The notes under the pieces are model-generated. The model made no database searches, was not told where the DNA came from, and saw only the letters and a list, made by a program, of their open reading frames with translations. A stretch of 64,000 bases of DNA. Source: Atlanticothrix silvestris CENA357. GTDB taxonomy: Bacteria > Cyanobacteriota > Cyanobacteriia > Cyanobacteriales > Nostocaceae. A program made the translations under genes and the position numbers. Position 1 is the first letter of the stretch, and each line of letters opens with the position of its first letter. Shown here piece after piece: positions 8,898 through 17,314 of the stretch. The stretch covers positions 62,001 to 126,000 of the forward strand of contig NZ_JAECZB010000092.1 of NCBI RefSeq assembly GCF_016056295.1, in the 5' to 3' direction.

Positions 8898-10565
8898 TTA
8901 CTCAAGTACCGATTCTTCAATAGTTGGAGTGCGGAGGTCTTCTACCATTGCTTGAATTTCTGCCGGTGGGGGTGGGGTAAGGCGAGAAACTACCAAGGTA
9001 ACTACTAAATTAAGCAGCATACCTAGAGTACCAATTCCTTCTGGAGAAACTCCAAAAAACCAAGGTTGCATACCCCCAAACTTAACGCCGATAATGTAGA
9101 CTATGGTAAAAATTAAACCAGTCAACATCCCAGCGATCGCTCCTTGGGAATTGGTGCGCTTGTCGAAAATACCCAAGAAAATTACCGGGAAGAAACTAGC
9201 AGCTGCTAAACCAAAAGCAAAAGCCACCACTTCACTTACAAATCCCGGCGGGTTCACCCCAAAATAGCCGGCAAGAACAAGGGACAAACCAACCATAATC
9301 CGCCCGACAAACACCCGTTTTTGTTCCGAGGCTGTGGAATCTATAATGCGGTAGTAAATATCGTGAGCTACAGAACTAGAAATTACCAACAATAGACCGG
9401 ATGCTGTAGACAAAGCTGCTGCTAATCCCCCAGCTGCTACCAAAGCGATTACCCAAGGAGCAAGTTTAGCTACTTCTGGGGTAGAAAGCACGATAATATC
9501 CCGATCAATCGTAATTTCGTTGGTGTCTTTACTTGGGGTTAACTGGAGACGGCCATCCTTATTTTTGTCCTCAAAGGCTAGCAATCCAGTTTTTTCCCAC
9601 TTAGTTGCCCAGTCTAGCTGCTGCACTTCTGCAACCGTATGATTGTGCAGAGAATCGATGAGGTTATAGCGGGCAAACATCGAGAGGGCGGGAGCTGTGG
9701 TATAAAGAATGGCAATAAATAATAGTGCCCAACCAGCAGAAAAACGGGCAGCCCGTACACTGGGAACTGTATAAAACCGGACAATAATGTGGGGTAAGCC
9801 AGCAGTACCGACCATCAAAGCAACAGTTGTGAACAGCACATCGAGCATGGACTTGTTCGCGAATGGCTGAGTATATTCCTTAAACCCTAAATCAACTTGG
9901 ACTTGATTGAGTTTGTCGGCAACATCACTAAAGGTAAATGCTAATTGAGGAATAGGATTACCTGTGAGCAACCAAGCGATCGCAATTGCCGGAATTAAAT
10001 AAGCAACAATTAACACACAGTATTGTGCTACCTGTGTCCAGGTAATGCCTTTCATCCCGCCCAACACGGAGAAAAAGCCGACGATCACCATACCGATGAT
10101 CACACCAGTATTAATGTCAACTTGTAAGAAACGGCTAAAAACAATGCCCACGCCCCGCATTTGCCCAGCAACGTAAGTAAGCGAGACAAAAATAGCTGCA
10201 ACAACTGCTACTAAACGAGCAACATTCGAGTAGTAGCGATCGCCCACAAAATCTGGCACTGTATACTTACCAAACTTCCGCAGGTAAGGAGCCAACAACA
10301 ATGCCAACAGCACATAGCCACCAGTCCAACCCATCAGATAAATAGAGCCGTCATACCCTAAAAAAGAAATCAGCCCCGCCATTGAAATAAACGAAGCTGC
10401 GGACATCCAGTCAGCCGCTGTGGCTGCACCATTAGCAATTGCCGGTATTCCCTGTCCTGCGATAAAAAAGTCTTTACTATTTTTGACTCGTGATTGCCAA
10501 CCAATATAAATGTAAACAACGAAGGAGAGTCCAACCAACAAAAGAGTCCAAATTTCAACTGACAC
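8898..10565 (-). CDS. Sodium:solute symporter, large subunit (VC_2705-like)
   Basis: A 555-residue, highly hydrophobic protein with about 13 predicted spans, of the SSS family branch that includes acetate permease ActP. Typical features are the N-terminal YIGWQSRVKNSKDFFIAGQG and the MAGLISFLGYDG region. It also has GTAGLPHIIVRFYTVP and AALSTASGLLLVISSSVAHD. The hydrophilic insert around residues 310-360 contains a DKNKDGRLQL stretch resembling a calcium-binding loop. It lies 9 bp downstream of a DUF4212 gene, the usual small subunit of this subfamily. The substrate is probably a small monocarboxylate, which is an inference from the family. Confidence 0.9.
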   Translation of the reverse strand: MSVEIWTLLLVGLSFVVYIYIGWQSRVKNSKDFFIAGQGIPAIANGAATAADWMSAASFISMAGLISFLGYDGSIYLMGWTGGYVLLALLLAPYLRKFGKYTVPDFVGDRYYSNVARLVAVVAAIFVSLTYVAGQMRGVGIVFSRFLQVDINTGVIIGMVIVGFFSVLGGMKGITWTQVAQYCVLIVAYLIPAIAIAWLLTGNPIPQLAFTFSDVADKLNQVQVDLGFKEYTQPFANKSMLDVLFTTVALMVGTAGLPHIIVRFYTVPSVRAARFSAGWALLFIAILYTTAPALSMFARYNLIDSLHNHTVAEVQQLDWATKWEKTGLLAFEDKNKDGRLQLTPSKDTNEITIDRDIIVLSTPEVAKLAPWVIALVAAGGLAAALSTASGLLLVISSSVAHDIYYRIIDSTASEQKRVFVGRIMVGLSLVLAGYFGVNPPGFVSEVVAFAFGLAAASFFPVIFLGIFDKRTNSQGAIAGMLTGLIFTIVYIIGVKFGGMQPWFFGVSPEGIGTLGMLLNLVVTLVVSRLTPPPPAEIQAMVEDLRTPTIEESVLE

Positions 10566-10574
10566 GGTTTTTCC

Positions 10575-10829
10575 TCACTTCTTGATATTATATTTGCGGT
10601 CTAATTTGTCCATTTGAAACGCATAAATGAAAATCAAAGCAACAAATACCAGGATTGAGCCTTGTTGTGCCATCCAAAAGCCAAAGGGTACGCCGAAAAA
10701 ACGTACCCCGTTCAATAGTTGAACCAGTAAAATACTAAAAACGATAGAAACCAATGCCCAGACAATTAAAAGGTTACGAATTAAAGCAGTATTAGCACGC
10801 CAGTAAGAGCGACGCTGATCTTCATCCAT
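10575..10829 (-). CDS. DUF4212 symporter small subunit
   Basis: 84 residues with two hydrophobic spans. It begins with a polar DEDQRRSYWRANTALIRNLL segment, and ALVSIVFSILLVQLLNGVRF and GFWMAQQGSILVFVALIFIY follow. This is the DUF4212 pattern, a small protein encoded just before the VC_2705-type symporter and presumed to act with it. Both genes form one operon, transcribed leftwards. Confidence 0.9.
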   Translation of the reverse strand: MDEDQRRSYWRANTALIRNLLIVWALVSIVFSILLVQLLNGVRFFGVPFGFWMAQQGSILVFVALIFIYAFQMDKLDRKYNIKK

Positions 10830-10952
10830 TGTTTTTTATAATGAGTGCATCAAAAATAATATCAATAAGCCGCTATTTTTCTGTCTAATTACTTTTAATT
10901 ATTTAGTAAATATTATTGAAGTACAGGTAGCAAAAATAGCTCATAGTGCGGC

Positions 10953-10992
10953 AAGGGCGTTGTGTTTTGATTAACGCAACGCCCTTATTTTT
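10953..10992 (+). terminator. Strong hairpin followed by T-run on the plus strand
   Basis: AAGGGCGTTGTG pairs with CGCAACGCCCTT (12 bp including one G-U) around a 10-base loop, then ATTTTT on the plus strand. The flanking genes on both sides are on the minus strand. It may end the gene at 11042 as a simple stem, but the T-run faces the other way. Confidence 0.6.
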
Positions 10993-11041
10993 GGATGCAT
11001 AGCCTCTTAATACTGTCGGTTAGAACGTCAAGCTCATCGTT

Positions 11042-11575
11042 TCAGGGAACCCCGTTAGTGATGGAGATAAGCGAGACAGTTGGGCGTTGAACATACTTGA
11101 TTTGAACACCCATTGTTTTAGAAACCATGCGTAGCGGTACCATTACGACACCCCTGTGAAAGAACGGCATCTCGCCCCTATCGAAATTCTGTCTATTACC
11201 TTCCATTTTAGCCGTACTGCCAGGCAGTGAAAGTTGCACCGTGGACGAGCCGCGCTTCGCCGTAATCAGGCGCTTTTGCCTGTTGTAAGTGACTGTTGCG
11301 CCTAATGCCTCAAATATATCTCGAAATGGGACGAAGGTTTGCCCATTCACTTCGACCGGCGCGACAGAACTTTTAAGTAGTTGTCCGTTGACCCGCACTT
11401 CAGGATACCGTTCGGGAGCTTTGCGGGTGCTGGGCTTGCGTGTGCTGGGTTTACGCCTGTTCCAACGCTGTGTCTCAAGGTGTGGGGTCAGCCAGTCCAT
11501 TTGTGCATGGGCAGGTGTCACTACAGTTAAAGTGGCTAAGACAGCAACTAAGATCAGTTTTTTCATTGTGTTCAC
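11042..11575 (-). CDS. Secreted copper-amine-oxidase N-domain-like protein
   Basis: 177 residues with a clear signal peptide (MKKLILVAVLATLTVVTPAHAQ, cleavage after AHA). A short basic KPSTRKPSTRK repeat follows. The rest matches the stalk-like copper amine oxidase N-terminal domain (PF07833 type). VRVNGQLLKSSVAPVEVNGQ, TFVPFRDIFEALGATVTYN and GVVMVPLRMVSKTMGVQIKY are characteristic. In many bacteria this module occurs alone in envelope proteins without oxidase activity, possibly binding wall polymers. There is no catalytic domain here, so I do not predict an enzyme. It is a single gene with no clear operon partner. Confidence 0.82.
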   Translation of the reverse strand: MNTMKKLILVAVLATLTVVTPAHAQMDWLTPHLETQRWNRRKPSTRKPSTRKAPERYPEVRVNGQLLKSSVAPVEVNGQTFVPFRDIFEALGATVTYNRQKRLITAKRGSSTVQLSLPGSTAKMEGNRQNFDRGEMPFFHRGVVMVPLRMVSKTMGVQIKYVQRPTVSLISITNGVP

Positions 11576-11783
11576 TTCCTCAAAACTATGTTAATAAAGG
11601 TAAGCTAGACTAAAATCCTCTTCACTACTGCCTCCTGCCTTGCCACAACAATAAATATTCACACCGACCTACTTAGATCAACGACATAATTTTATATTAA
11701 TGAATGTAACCACTACTACATGTGTGAGAGTTGAAAGCTGACTGAATGCAACTATCAACCCCACACAGTATTTAGATATTGAG

Positions 11784-13154
11784 TTAGATAGTGCTTGTCT
11801 CTAAAGTACGAGACTTCGGTTTATGCTGACTTTTCACAACCATCTGGATAGGACGAGCTGGAGCTGTTACCAAACCACGGCGTTTAGGTGGCACATCACG
11901 ATGATCAACTAGCGCCAATTCTTGACTCGTAAGAATTTTTGCGAGTACAACTTTCATTTCAAACTGGGCGAATGCCATACCAATACAGCGTCTGACACCA
12001 CCTCCAAAGGGCAAATATTCGTAAGGAGAAAATTGACGTTCTAAAAAGCGTTCTGGTTTAAACTGTTGATGTTGTGGATATAAATCCTCCCTTTGGTGGG
12101 TTAAATATATTGAACCCATGACAACTGTATTTGGTTCAAGTTCATAACCGCACAGTGATACGGGTGTTTTGACTATCCGTGGAAAAGTCAGCATACCCAC
12201 TGGGTAAATTCGCAAAGTCTCGCAGTAAACAGCATTGAGATAGGGTGCTTTAAAAACACTATTAGAGTCTGGATTATCACCTAAACTATCTAGTTCTTGC
12301 AGCAGCTTTTCGCGCACTGAGGGAGATTTATGAATCCAGTACAATGCCCAAGTCAGAGCAGTGGCTGTGGTTTCGTGGCCTGCTACTAACAAAGTCATCA
12401 ATTCATCGCGCAACTCTGCATCTGTCATGGGCTGGCCTGCTTCATCACGGGCTGCCATGAGTAAGCTGAGAATATCTGTGCGTGACGGATCTGGTTGGTC
12501 TCGACGTTCCTGAATTTCTGCATTTAGCAGTTGGTGAACTCGTTCTCGGCGACGCAGAAATTTTCCCCAAGAACTTTTTGGCCCAAAATCTTTTTGTAGA
12601 GCAGGAAAATAAAGTTGAATAACTCTAAAAGGAGAAGTTTCATTTAGCATGGCAGCTAAAATCTCCTCTAGTTCTTGCGCCCTTGGGCCTTCGTATAGTC
12701 CAAATACAGCTTGCATGATTACGCGCATGGTAATAAGCTGCATAGCAGAACGTACACAGAAGGGTTTGTCTATTTGCCACAGGGAAATGACTTGCTCTGT
12801 GACATTGTTAATTACTTGTCCATAGGTTCGCATTCTGTCACCGTGAAGCGGAGGCATCAATAACTGTCTGTGTCGCCGATGTACTTCACCACTGATTGTG
12901 ATTAGAGAATTTTTTCCTAGCATTGGTTCAAAAGCAGTGTTGCGATCGCTGGGGGCTGCAAACTCCTTAGTATCGCTAGCTAGCATTTGCTGGAGGGCTT
13001 GGGGATTGCTAACAAACACCACCGGCCCATTTAATTGGATTGTGAAAATATCGCCATAGCGCTGGGCACAAGCTTCCATAAAAGACATGGGGCTGATGAT
13101 CCACTGAAGCATCTGTACTAGTGCTGGGTACTGCGGGCCATTTGGTAGTTTCAT
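11784..13154 (-). CDS. Cytochrome P450 (CYP110-like)
   Basis: A 456-residue heme-thiolate monooxygenase. Visible P450 landmarks are the I-helix oxygen-activation motif AGHETTATALTW, the K-helix ETLRIYP (ExxR) and the heme loop FGGGVRRCIG with the cysteine ligand. The overall sequence resembles the CYP110 family of Nostocales, whose members hydroxylate fatty acids, alkanes or terpenes. No terpene synthase or dedicated redox partner is adjacent, so the substrate is open. The transketolase-like gene diverges from it across about 200 bp. Confidence 0.93.
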   Translation of the reverse strand: MKLPNGPQYPALVQMLQWIISPMSFMEACAQRYGDIFTIQLNGPVVFVSNPQALQQMLASDTKEFAAPSDRNTAFEPMLGKNSLITISGEVHRRHRQLLMPPLHGDRMRTYGQVINNVTEQVISLWQIDKPFCVRSAMQLITMRVIMQAVFGLYEGPRAQELEEILAAMLNETSPFRVIQLYFPALQKDFGPKSSWGKFLRRRERVHQLLNAEIQERRDQPDPSRTDILSLLMAARDEAGQPMTDAELRDELMTLLVAGHETTATALTWALYWIHKSPSVREKLLQELDSLGDNPDSNSVFKAPYLNAVYCETLRIYPVGMLTFPRIVKTPVSLCGYELEPNTVVMGSIYLTHQREDLYPQHQQFKPERFLERQFSPYEYLPFGGGVRRCIGMAFAQFEMKVVLAKILTSQELALVDHRDVPPKRRGLVTAPARPIQMVVKSQHKPKSRTLETSTI

Positions 13155-13350
13155 AAACTTGATTTGCTGAATTAATTCTTTTTTGCCAGTGAAACTTAGA
13201 TAAAAAAATTAAATTTCTTTTAACTTCAATTAAAGCTACTTATGCTGACGTTGCAAAAAAGCAATAAACCGTTACAACCCGAAAGATGTAAAATTTTTGT
13301 TAAATTCAACGAGCATCTACAATTTCTCCTATTCTTATAAGGTACTCAGC

Positions 13351-15564
13351 ATGACAGCAATGACTTCAAAAGCATCTTCAGCGCTTCCTAATTTTTGTCA
13401 AGGCATTCAATATTTTGGTGAAGCGTTACCAAATTTTGCAACTTATGGAGCAACACCTGCTATAGAGTCGGGTAAAGTAGCGATCGCAGATGCCGCAGAC
13501 CCTGCTGCTGTGTATCAAACTTTGCTTGCTGCCGATGCCCTCCGCTACCTAACGTTACAAGTCACTGGTAGTAAGGCCTCTGGACATCCAGGCGGATTTG
13601 CCAGCCAAGCAGAAGCTTATGCAGGTCTTGTCATGCTGGGACATAAGAACATTATCACGGAAGTCGGACACCACGCCCCCGGATTCTATAGTGCCATGTT
13701 CCTCGATCGCTCTTTAGAGGATATGGGAATTTTTACAGTCCAGCAATTGCGCGATCGCTTCCGCGAAAAGCACGGTCTTTTAGGACATCTTTCTGGTTAC
13801 ATACCTGGTATTCTTGCACCTGCGGGGCCATTGGGACAAGGACAACACTTTGCAATGGCAGCTGCACTGCTACACAAAGATAAGTTATTCCCCTTTACCA
13901 TTGGTGATGGTGGATTGGGTGAACCTTATATTGTGAGTGCGATCGCACATTTCAACACTGCTTATCCCGATGCTACCAACTTTTTGCCAGTGCTGGTGTG
14001 GAATGGTTTTAGCCAAGAACATCACAGCATGGTTTCTCTGAAAACTAATGAACAGATGAAAGCATACTGGCAAGGTAACGGTTTTGCGGAAGTCATATTA
14101 GTGGATGCCAAAGACTTTGATGATCAAAACCAACCAGGAGATTACGTTGATAGTACCGCCTTTTCTTTTGAACAACGGCTAGCCTTTACCAAAGCTGTAC
14201 TGGTTGGTATAGATAAAGCAGCCCATTCTGCCCTTAACGGCAAACTTACTGTTTTTATTATTAAACAACTCAAAGGTGCAGGAGTTCACGCGCGGGGTTC
14301 CAAATCTCACAACCTCTATCCTAAAGATACGCTGGATGCTCCTCACATCATCAGTGCATTGCAAGGACGCGCTTTGTCGTTAGAAGCTTGGGAACTAGTG
14401 CGGACTAATGCAGAACGCGCTGGTGGTGGCCCGGCGGCGAAGACTGTGGTTACAGAATTTGAACTATCATTGCCAGACTTAGGCGAATTACCGTTAGAAG
14501 AATACGCCATAGGTGGTGATCCTAAAGTTTCCACAACAGCGATGGGAAGATTGGTAGGAATTGTAGGCAAAAAAGATAGTAACTTCTTAGTTACCAACGC
14601 CGACGGTAACGAAGCATCGGGAATTGCCAACATCAACCAAGCACTCAAAATTATTCACCCTACAACTGACGACTTATATAACCAAGCCCCAGGCGGACAA
14701 GTTTACGAACCATTGAGTGAAGATGCTTGTGCAGGTTTAGCCGCTGGTTTGGCGCTAATGGGTGCGAGAACTCTGTGGTGTTCTTACGAATCTTTTGCTG
14801 TCAACGGTTTACCAATTTGGCAAACTGTGGTTCAAGCAATGGCAGAATTACGCCGTCCTACACCTTCAACAATTACTTTATTTACTGCTGGGGCTTTAGA
14901 ACAAGGACGTAACGGTTGGACTCACCAACGTCCAGAAATTGAAGCTTACTTTGCTTCATTAATGAGAAATGGCAATGTCTTTCCATTATTTCCCCCCGAT
15001 GCTAACAGTATTCAAGCTTGTTATGATTGGGCATTGACAACTAAGAATAAGGGAATTGTCATTACTGCAAGTAAGTCACCTTTACCAATTCGTACTACCT
15101 TAGAACAAACTCGTAAAGGGCTGCGTGATGGTGCAGTTTTGTTGCAAGAAGTTGCTGGGGATCGGCAAGTTGTATTTGCAGTGATTGGCGATATGACATT
15201 AATGCCAGTATTTGAAGCGGCTGCTTTTTTAGAAACTGAAGGCATTGGTGTAAAGATAGTTTCTATTATTAATCCTCGCCGTTTATATCGTCCTGATGAT
15301 ACTGCATGGGATACTTGTTCTGAACCCGATGGCGGTTTTATGGATGATGCCAAATTTGCAGAATTATTTGATGGTCATGCATTAATTGGTGTAACTGGTG
15401 GTGCAGCAGCGATGTTAGAACCAATTATGTTACGCAGTAACTGTAAGCGAGATACCTTTGCTTGGAAGCGTGGGGAAACTACAGCCAGTGCAGGCGAGTT
15501 GATGGCTTTTAACGGTTTGACTGCGGAAGCTTTGACTAAGCGCGCGATCGAGTTAGTGCATTAA
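13351..15564 (+). CDS. Transketolase/phosphoketolase-like ThDP enzyme
   Basis: About 737 residues of the thiamine-diphosphate transketolase fold. Transketolase-type motifs are SGHPGG near residue 77, EVGHHAPGFY, GPLGQGQHFA and IGDGGLGEP near 185. In the Pyr half LVTNADGNEASGI, EPLSEDACAGLAAGLALMG and TLFTAGALEQGRNGWTHQRP resemble phosphoketolases more than transketolases. It could therefore handle sugar phosphates such as xylulose-5-phosphate, or act on an unidentified substrate. I chose the start ATG at 13351 because an AAGGTACT ribosome-site-like sequence precedes it. The 18 codons upstream are AT-rich and look like leader. It ends in a clear terminator at 15589. Confidence 0.8.
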   Translation: MTAMTSKASSALPNFCQGIQYFGEALPNFATYGATPAIESGKVAIADAADPAAVYQTLLAADALRYLTLQVTGSKASGHPGGFASQAEAYAGLVMLGHKNIITEVGHHAPGFYSAMFLDRSLEDMGIFTVQQLRDRFREKHGLLGHLSGYIPGILAPAGPLGQGQHFAMAAALLHKDKLFPFTIGDGGLGEPYIVSAIAHFNTAYPDATNFLPVLVWNGFSQEHHSMVSLKTNEQMKAYWQGNGFAEVILVDAKDFDDQNQPGDYVDSTAFSFEQRLAFTKAVLVGIDKAAHSALNGKLTVFIIKQLKGAGVHARGSKSHNLYPKDTLDAPHIISALQGRALSLEAWELVRTNAERAGGGPAAKTVVTEFELSLPDLGELPLEEYAIGGDPKVSTTAMGRLVGIVGKKDSNFLVTNADGNEASGIANINQALKIIHPTTDDLYNQAPGGQVYEPLSEDACAGLAAGLALMGARTLWCSYESFAVNGLPIWQTVVQAMAELRRPTPSTITLFTAGALEQGRNGWTHQRPEIEAYFASLMRNGNVFPLFPPDANSIQACYDWALTTKNKGIVITASKSPLPIRTTLEQTRKGLRDGAVLLQEVAGDRQVVFAVIGDMTLMPVFEAAAFLETEGIGVKIVSIINPRRLYRPDDTAWDTCSEPDGGFMDDAKFAELFDGHALIGVTGGAAAMLEPIMLRSNCKRDTFAWKRGETTASAGELMAFNGLTAEALTKRAIELVH

Positions 15565-15588
15565 TATTCTATGTAATTGATATATTAT

Positions 15589-15624
15589 ATCCCTGCCCAT
15601 TTTAAAAGAGGGTAGGGATTTTTT
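15589..15624 (+). terminator. Rho-independent terminator
   Basis: ATCCCTGCCC pairs with GGGTAGGGAT (one G-U) and is followed by a run of six T. It lies 25 bp after the transketolase-like stop. Confidence 0.9.
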
Positions 15625-15744
15625 ACATTTTAAATACTGAGATTATTCTTGAATTTGACTATGATAATTCAGGATTTTCCTATTTTTACGTCTCAAGTGC
15701 TACAGTATTTTTCATACTTAAAATAGCGTAATAACTCTTAGACA

Positions 15745-16458
15745 ATGATGGCTTCAAATTTCAATCTGAGACTCCAACATTTAGAAGACAACATTAAACA
15801 AGACCAGGATTTACTCAAAGAGTATGAAGATTTCTTGCGGTATGAAGATGATCCACGTCGTAAGGCTAAGTACACAAGAGAAATTAAGCAATTGCGCGAA
15901 TCGGCTAATCGTTATCAGAATGAATACGATGAACTGCGAGCGCAGATAACTGGTGTATCAAATGTACAAATGCAGAATGTAGCTATCGAGTTGCAACAAA
16001 TGAACACCAGATTAAATAGATTATCTGCTGGGCAGAAGGCTATCTATGAAAACATTAATCACTTGCGTCAAGGACTATTAGCTCGTTATAACGCTGGTGA
16101 ACAGAACATAATTGCAGCCATAACCGAACAATTAGATCAATCTCAAATGGTTATGATTTCTACTGTTTTAGATGCAATAGAAACTGACCAAATACCAGAG
16201 AGAGAAATGCAGCTTATTTTACAAGGAATACAGCAAAATTTAACTATATTACAACAAAACGGTACTGCTTTACCTCCTAGCCAAGCAGCCTTAGCGGAAG
16301 TAATCAATGCCCCTGAATTAGATGTCAAACACAGATTGAAAGTTGGTATACCTATTATTCCTTTTATTTTGGACTATGAAGGTGAATTAGAACTAGGAAC
16401 AGGAATAAATTTAAAAGCTGCTTTGCAAGCGTTGATGATGCGATTTAAAGGAGAGTAA
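15745..16458 (+). CDS. Coiled-coil protein with conserved C-terminal module, first gene of ABC-3C cluster
   Basis: 237 residues. Residues about 8-70 form a charged coiled coil (LLKEYEDFLRYEDDPRRKAK followed by more heptads). The middle is helical and Gln-rich. The C-terminus carries LDVKHRLKVGIPIIPFILDY then EGELELGTGINLKAA. From memory, this ending recurs in cyanobacterial proteins linked to caspase-like, CHAT or STAND conflict proteins. There is no catalytic motif or clear membrane span. It is the first of four genes with 2-bp gaps or overlaps. I infer an adaptor or effector-coupling protein. Alternative start at 15748. Confidence 0.68.
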   Translation: MMASNFNLRLQHLEDNIKQDQDLLKEYEDFLRYEDDPRRKAKYTREIKQLRESANRYQNEYDELRAQITGVSNVQMQNVAIELQQMNTRLNRLSAGQKAIYENINHLRQGLLARYNAGEQNIIAAITEQLDQSQMVMISTVLDAIETDQIPEREMQLILQGIQQNLTILQQNGTALPPSQAALAEVINAPELDVKHRLKVGIPIIPFILDYEGELELGTGINLKAALQALMMRFKGE

Positions 16459-16460
16459 TT

Positions 16461-17093
16461 GTGGATTTGCATCAGCAACGAAAACAAGATTTAAAAGAAC
16501 ATATAGATGAAGAATATATGCTACTCAAGGAGTTAGAAGATGATTTACGCCTTACTCAAGAAGTACAACCAAAAACAAAATTAAAAAAGCAGATTAAGGA
16601 AGTAAAAGGTAGAATTAAGGAATATAGAAACGATCTTGATTCTTTATCAAATTCTCAACAAGAGCAAAATTTACTTGTTAATGCAATGGCAAACATTACA
16701 TTTAGAGAGTTGGATATGGTGACTAACGGAATCCTTAGTATGCCCGTAGAATTTGATGAAAGCTATACTGTTGTTCCAGTAGTTATCAAAATGTCTAAAA
16801 ACGAACTGACTGGCTCTGCTCAATCTAGACTGACGAGCGGTGTTATCCAAGCAAGAATGGTTGGCAAATTTGTTGAGAATATGGTTAATGTAATTCCTGA
16901 TTTTCCAGAAAAACTAAAGGCAGGATTTGCTAGAGAGTACCACAATCTTCGAGCAACAGGATTAAAGGGAAATGCTCTATTGGATGCTTTGCATGAGTTT
17001 TCTTGCAATCGTAGTCTAGATTATGACCTACGAGCTGCTGGTTTAGCAGTGCTGTACTATCTCTTTGAGAAGTGCGAGGTGTTCGAGCGATGA
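16461..17093 (+). CDS. ABC-3C system C-terminal-domain component with coiled-coil N-terminus
   Basis: 210 residues, starting with GTG two bases after the previous stop. Residues 5-65 are a coiled coil (LLKELEDDLRLTQEVQPKTK) with the same spacing of LLKE, E-D, LR and Y-D-L residues as the N-terminus of the preceding protein. The rest contains NITFRELDMVTNGILSMPVE and ends with AAGLAVLYYLFEKCEVFER. I read this ending as one of the CTD-type domains of ABC three-component systems. It overlaps the next gene by 4 bp (ATGA). Function is inferred from synteny with the middle component and the ATPase. Biochemical activity is unknown. Confidence 0.68.
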   Translation: MDLHQQRKQDLKEHIDEEYMLLKELEDDLRLTQEVQPKTKLKKQIKEVKGRIKEYRNDLDSLSNSQQEQNLLVNAMANITFRELDMVTNGILSMPVEFDESYTVVPVVIKMSKNELTGSAQSRLTSGVIQARMVGKFVENMVNVIPDFPEKLKAGFAREYHNLRATGLKGNALLDALHEFSCNRSLDYDLRAAGLAVLYYLFEKCEVFER

Positions 17094-17314
17094 TTCTTCC
17101 TACAAAACATATTTCTACCAGTCACTCTCTATTAGGGGTAGGTGCTAAAATATTAGAACAATTGTACCAACCAAGAACAGTTTCATCACTTTGGAGTGCT
17201 GTTGCTACCATGCCAGAAGTTGCCACATTTGAACGTTTTGTTTTAACTCTTGATCTCCTATACGCTATAGGAGCAATTGAGATGAATGCAGGATTACTTC
17301 ATAGGTGTCACTGA
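17090..17314 (+). CDS. ABC-3C system middle component (MC6-like)
   Basis: A 74-residue protein beginning MILPTKHISTSHSLLGVGAK and ending FVLTLDLLYAIGAIEMNAGL plus a few residues. The ILPTKHI start, the SLLGVGA-IL run and the terminal winged-helix-like LDLLYAIGAIE are what I remember of ABC-three-component middle component 6. The start at 17090 overlaps the preceding stop as ATGA. Its own stop overlaps the ATPase start as TGATG. Such coupling implies equal or co-translational synthesis. In known ABC-3C systems the middle component sits between the ATPase and the effector. Confidence 0.78.
   Translation: MILPTKHISTSHSLLGVGAKILEQLYQPRTVSSLWSAVATMPEVATFERFVLTLDLLYAIGAIEMNAGLLHRCH

Noticed and set aside
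11289-11594. 101-codon frame antisense to the copper-amine-oxidase-like gene
   Set aside because: The minus-strand frame has a signal peptide and known domain; this is its shadow.
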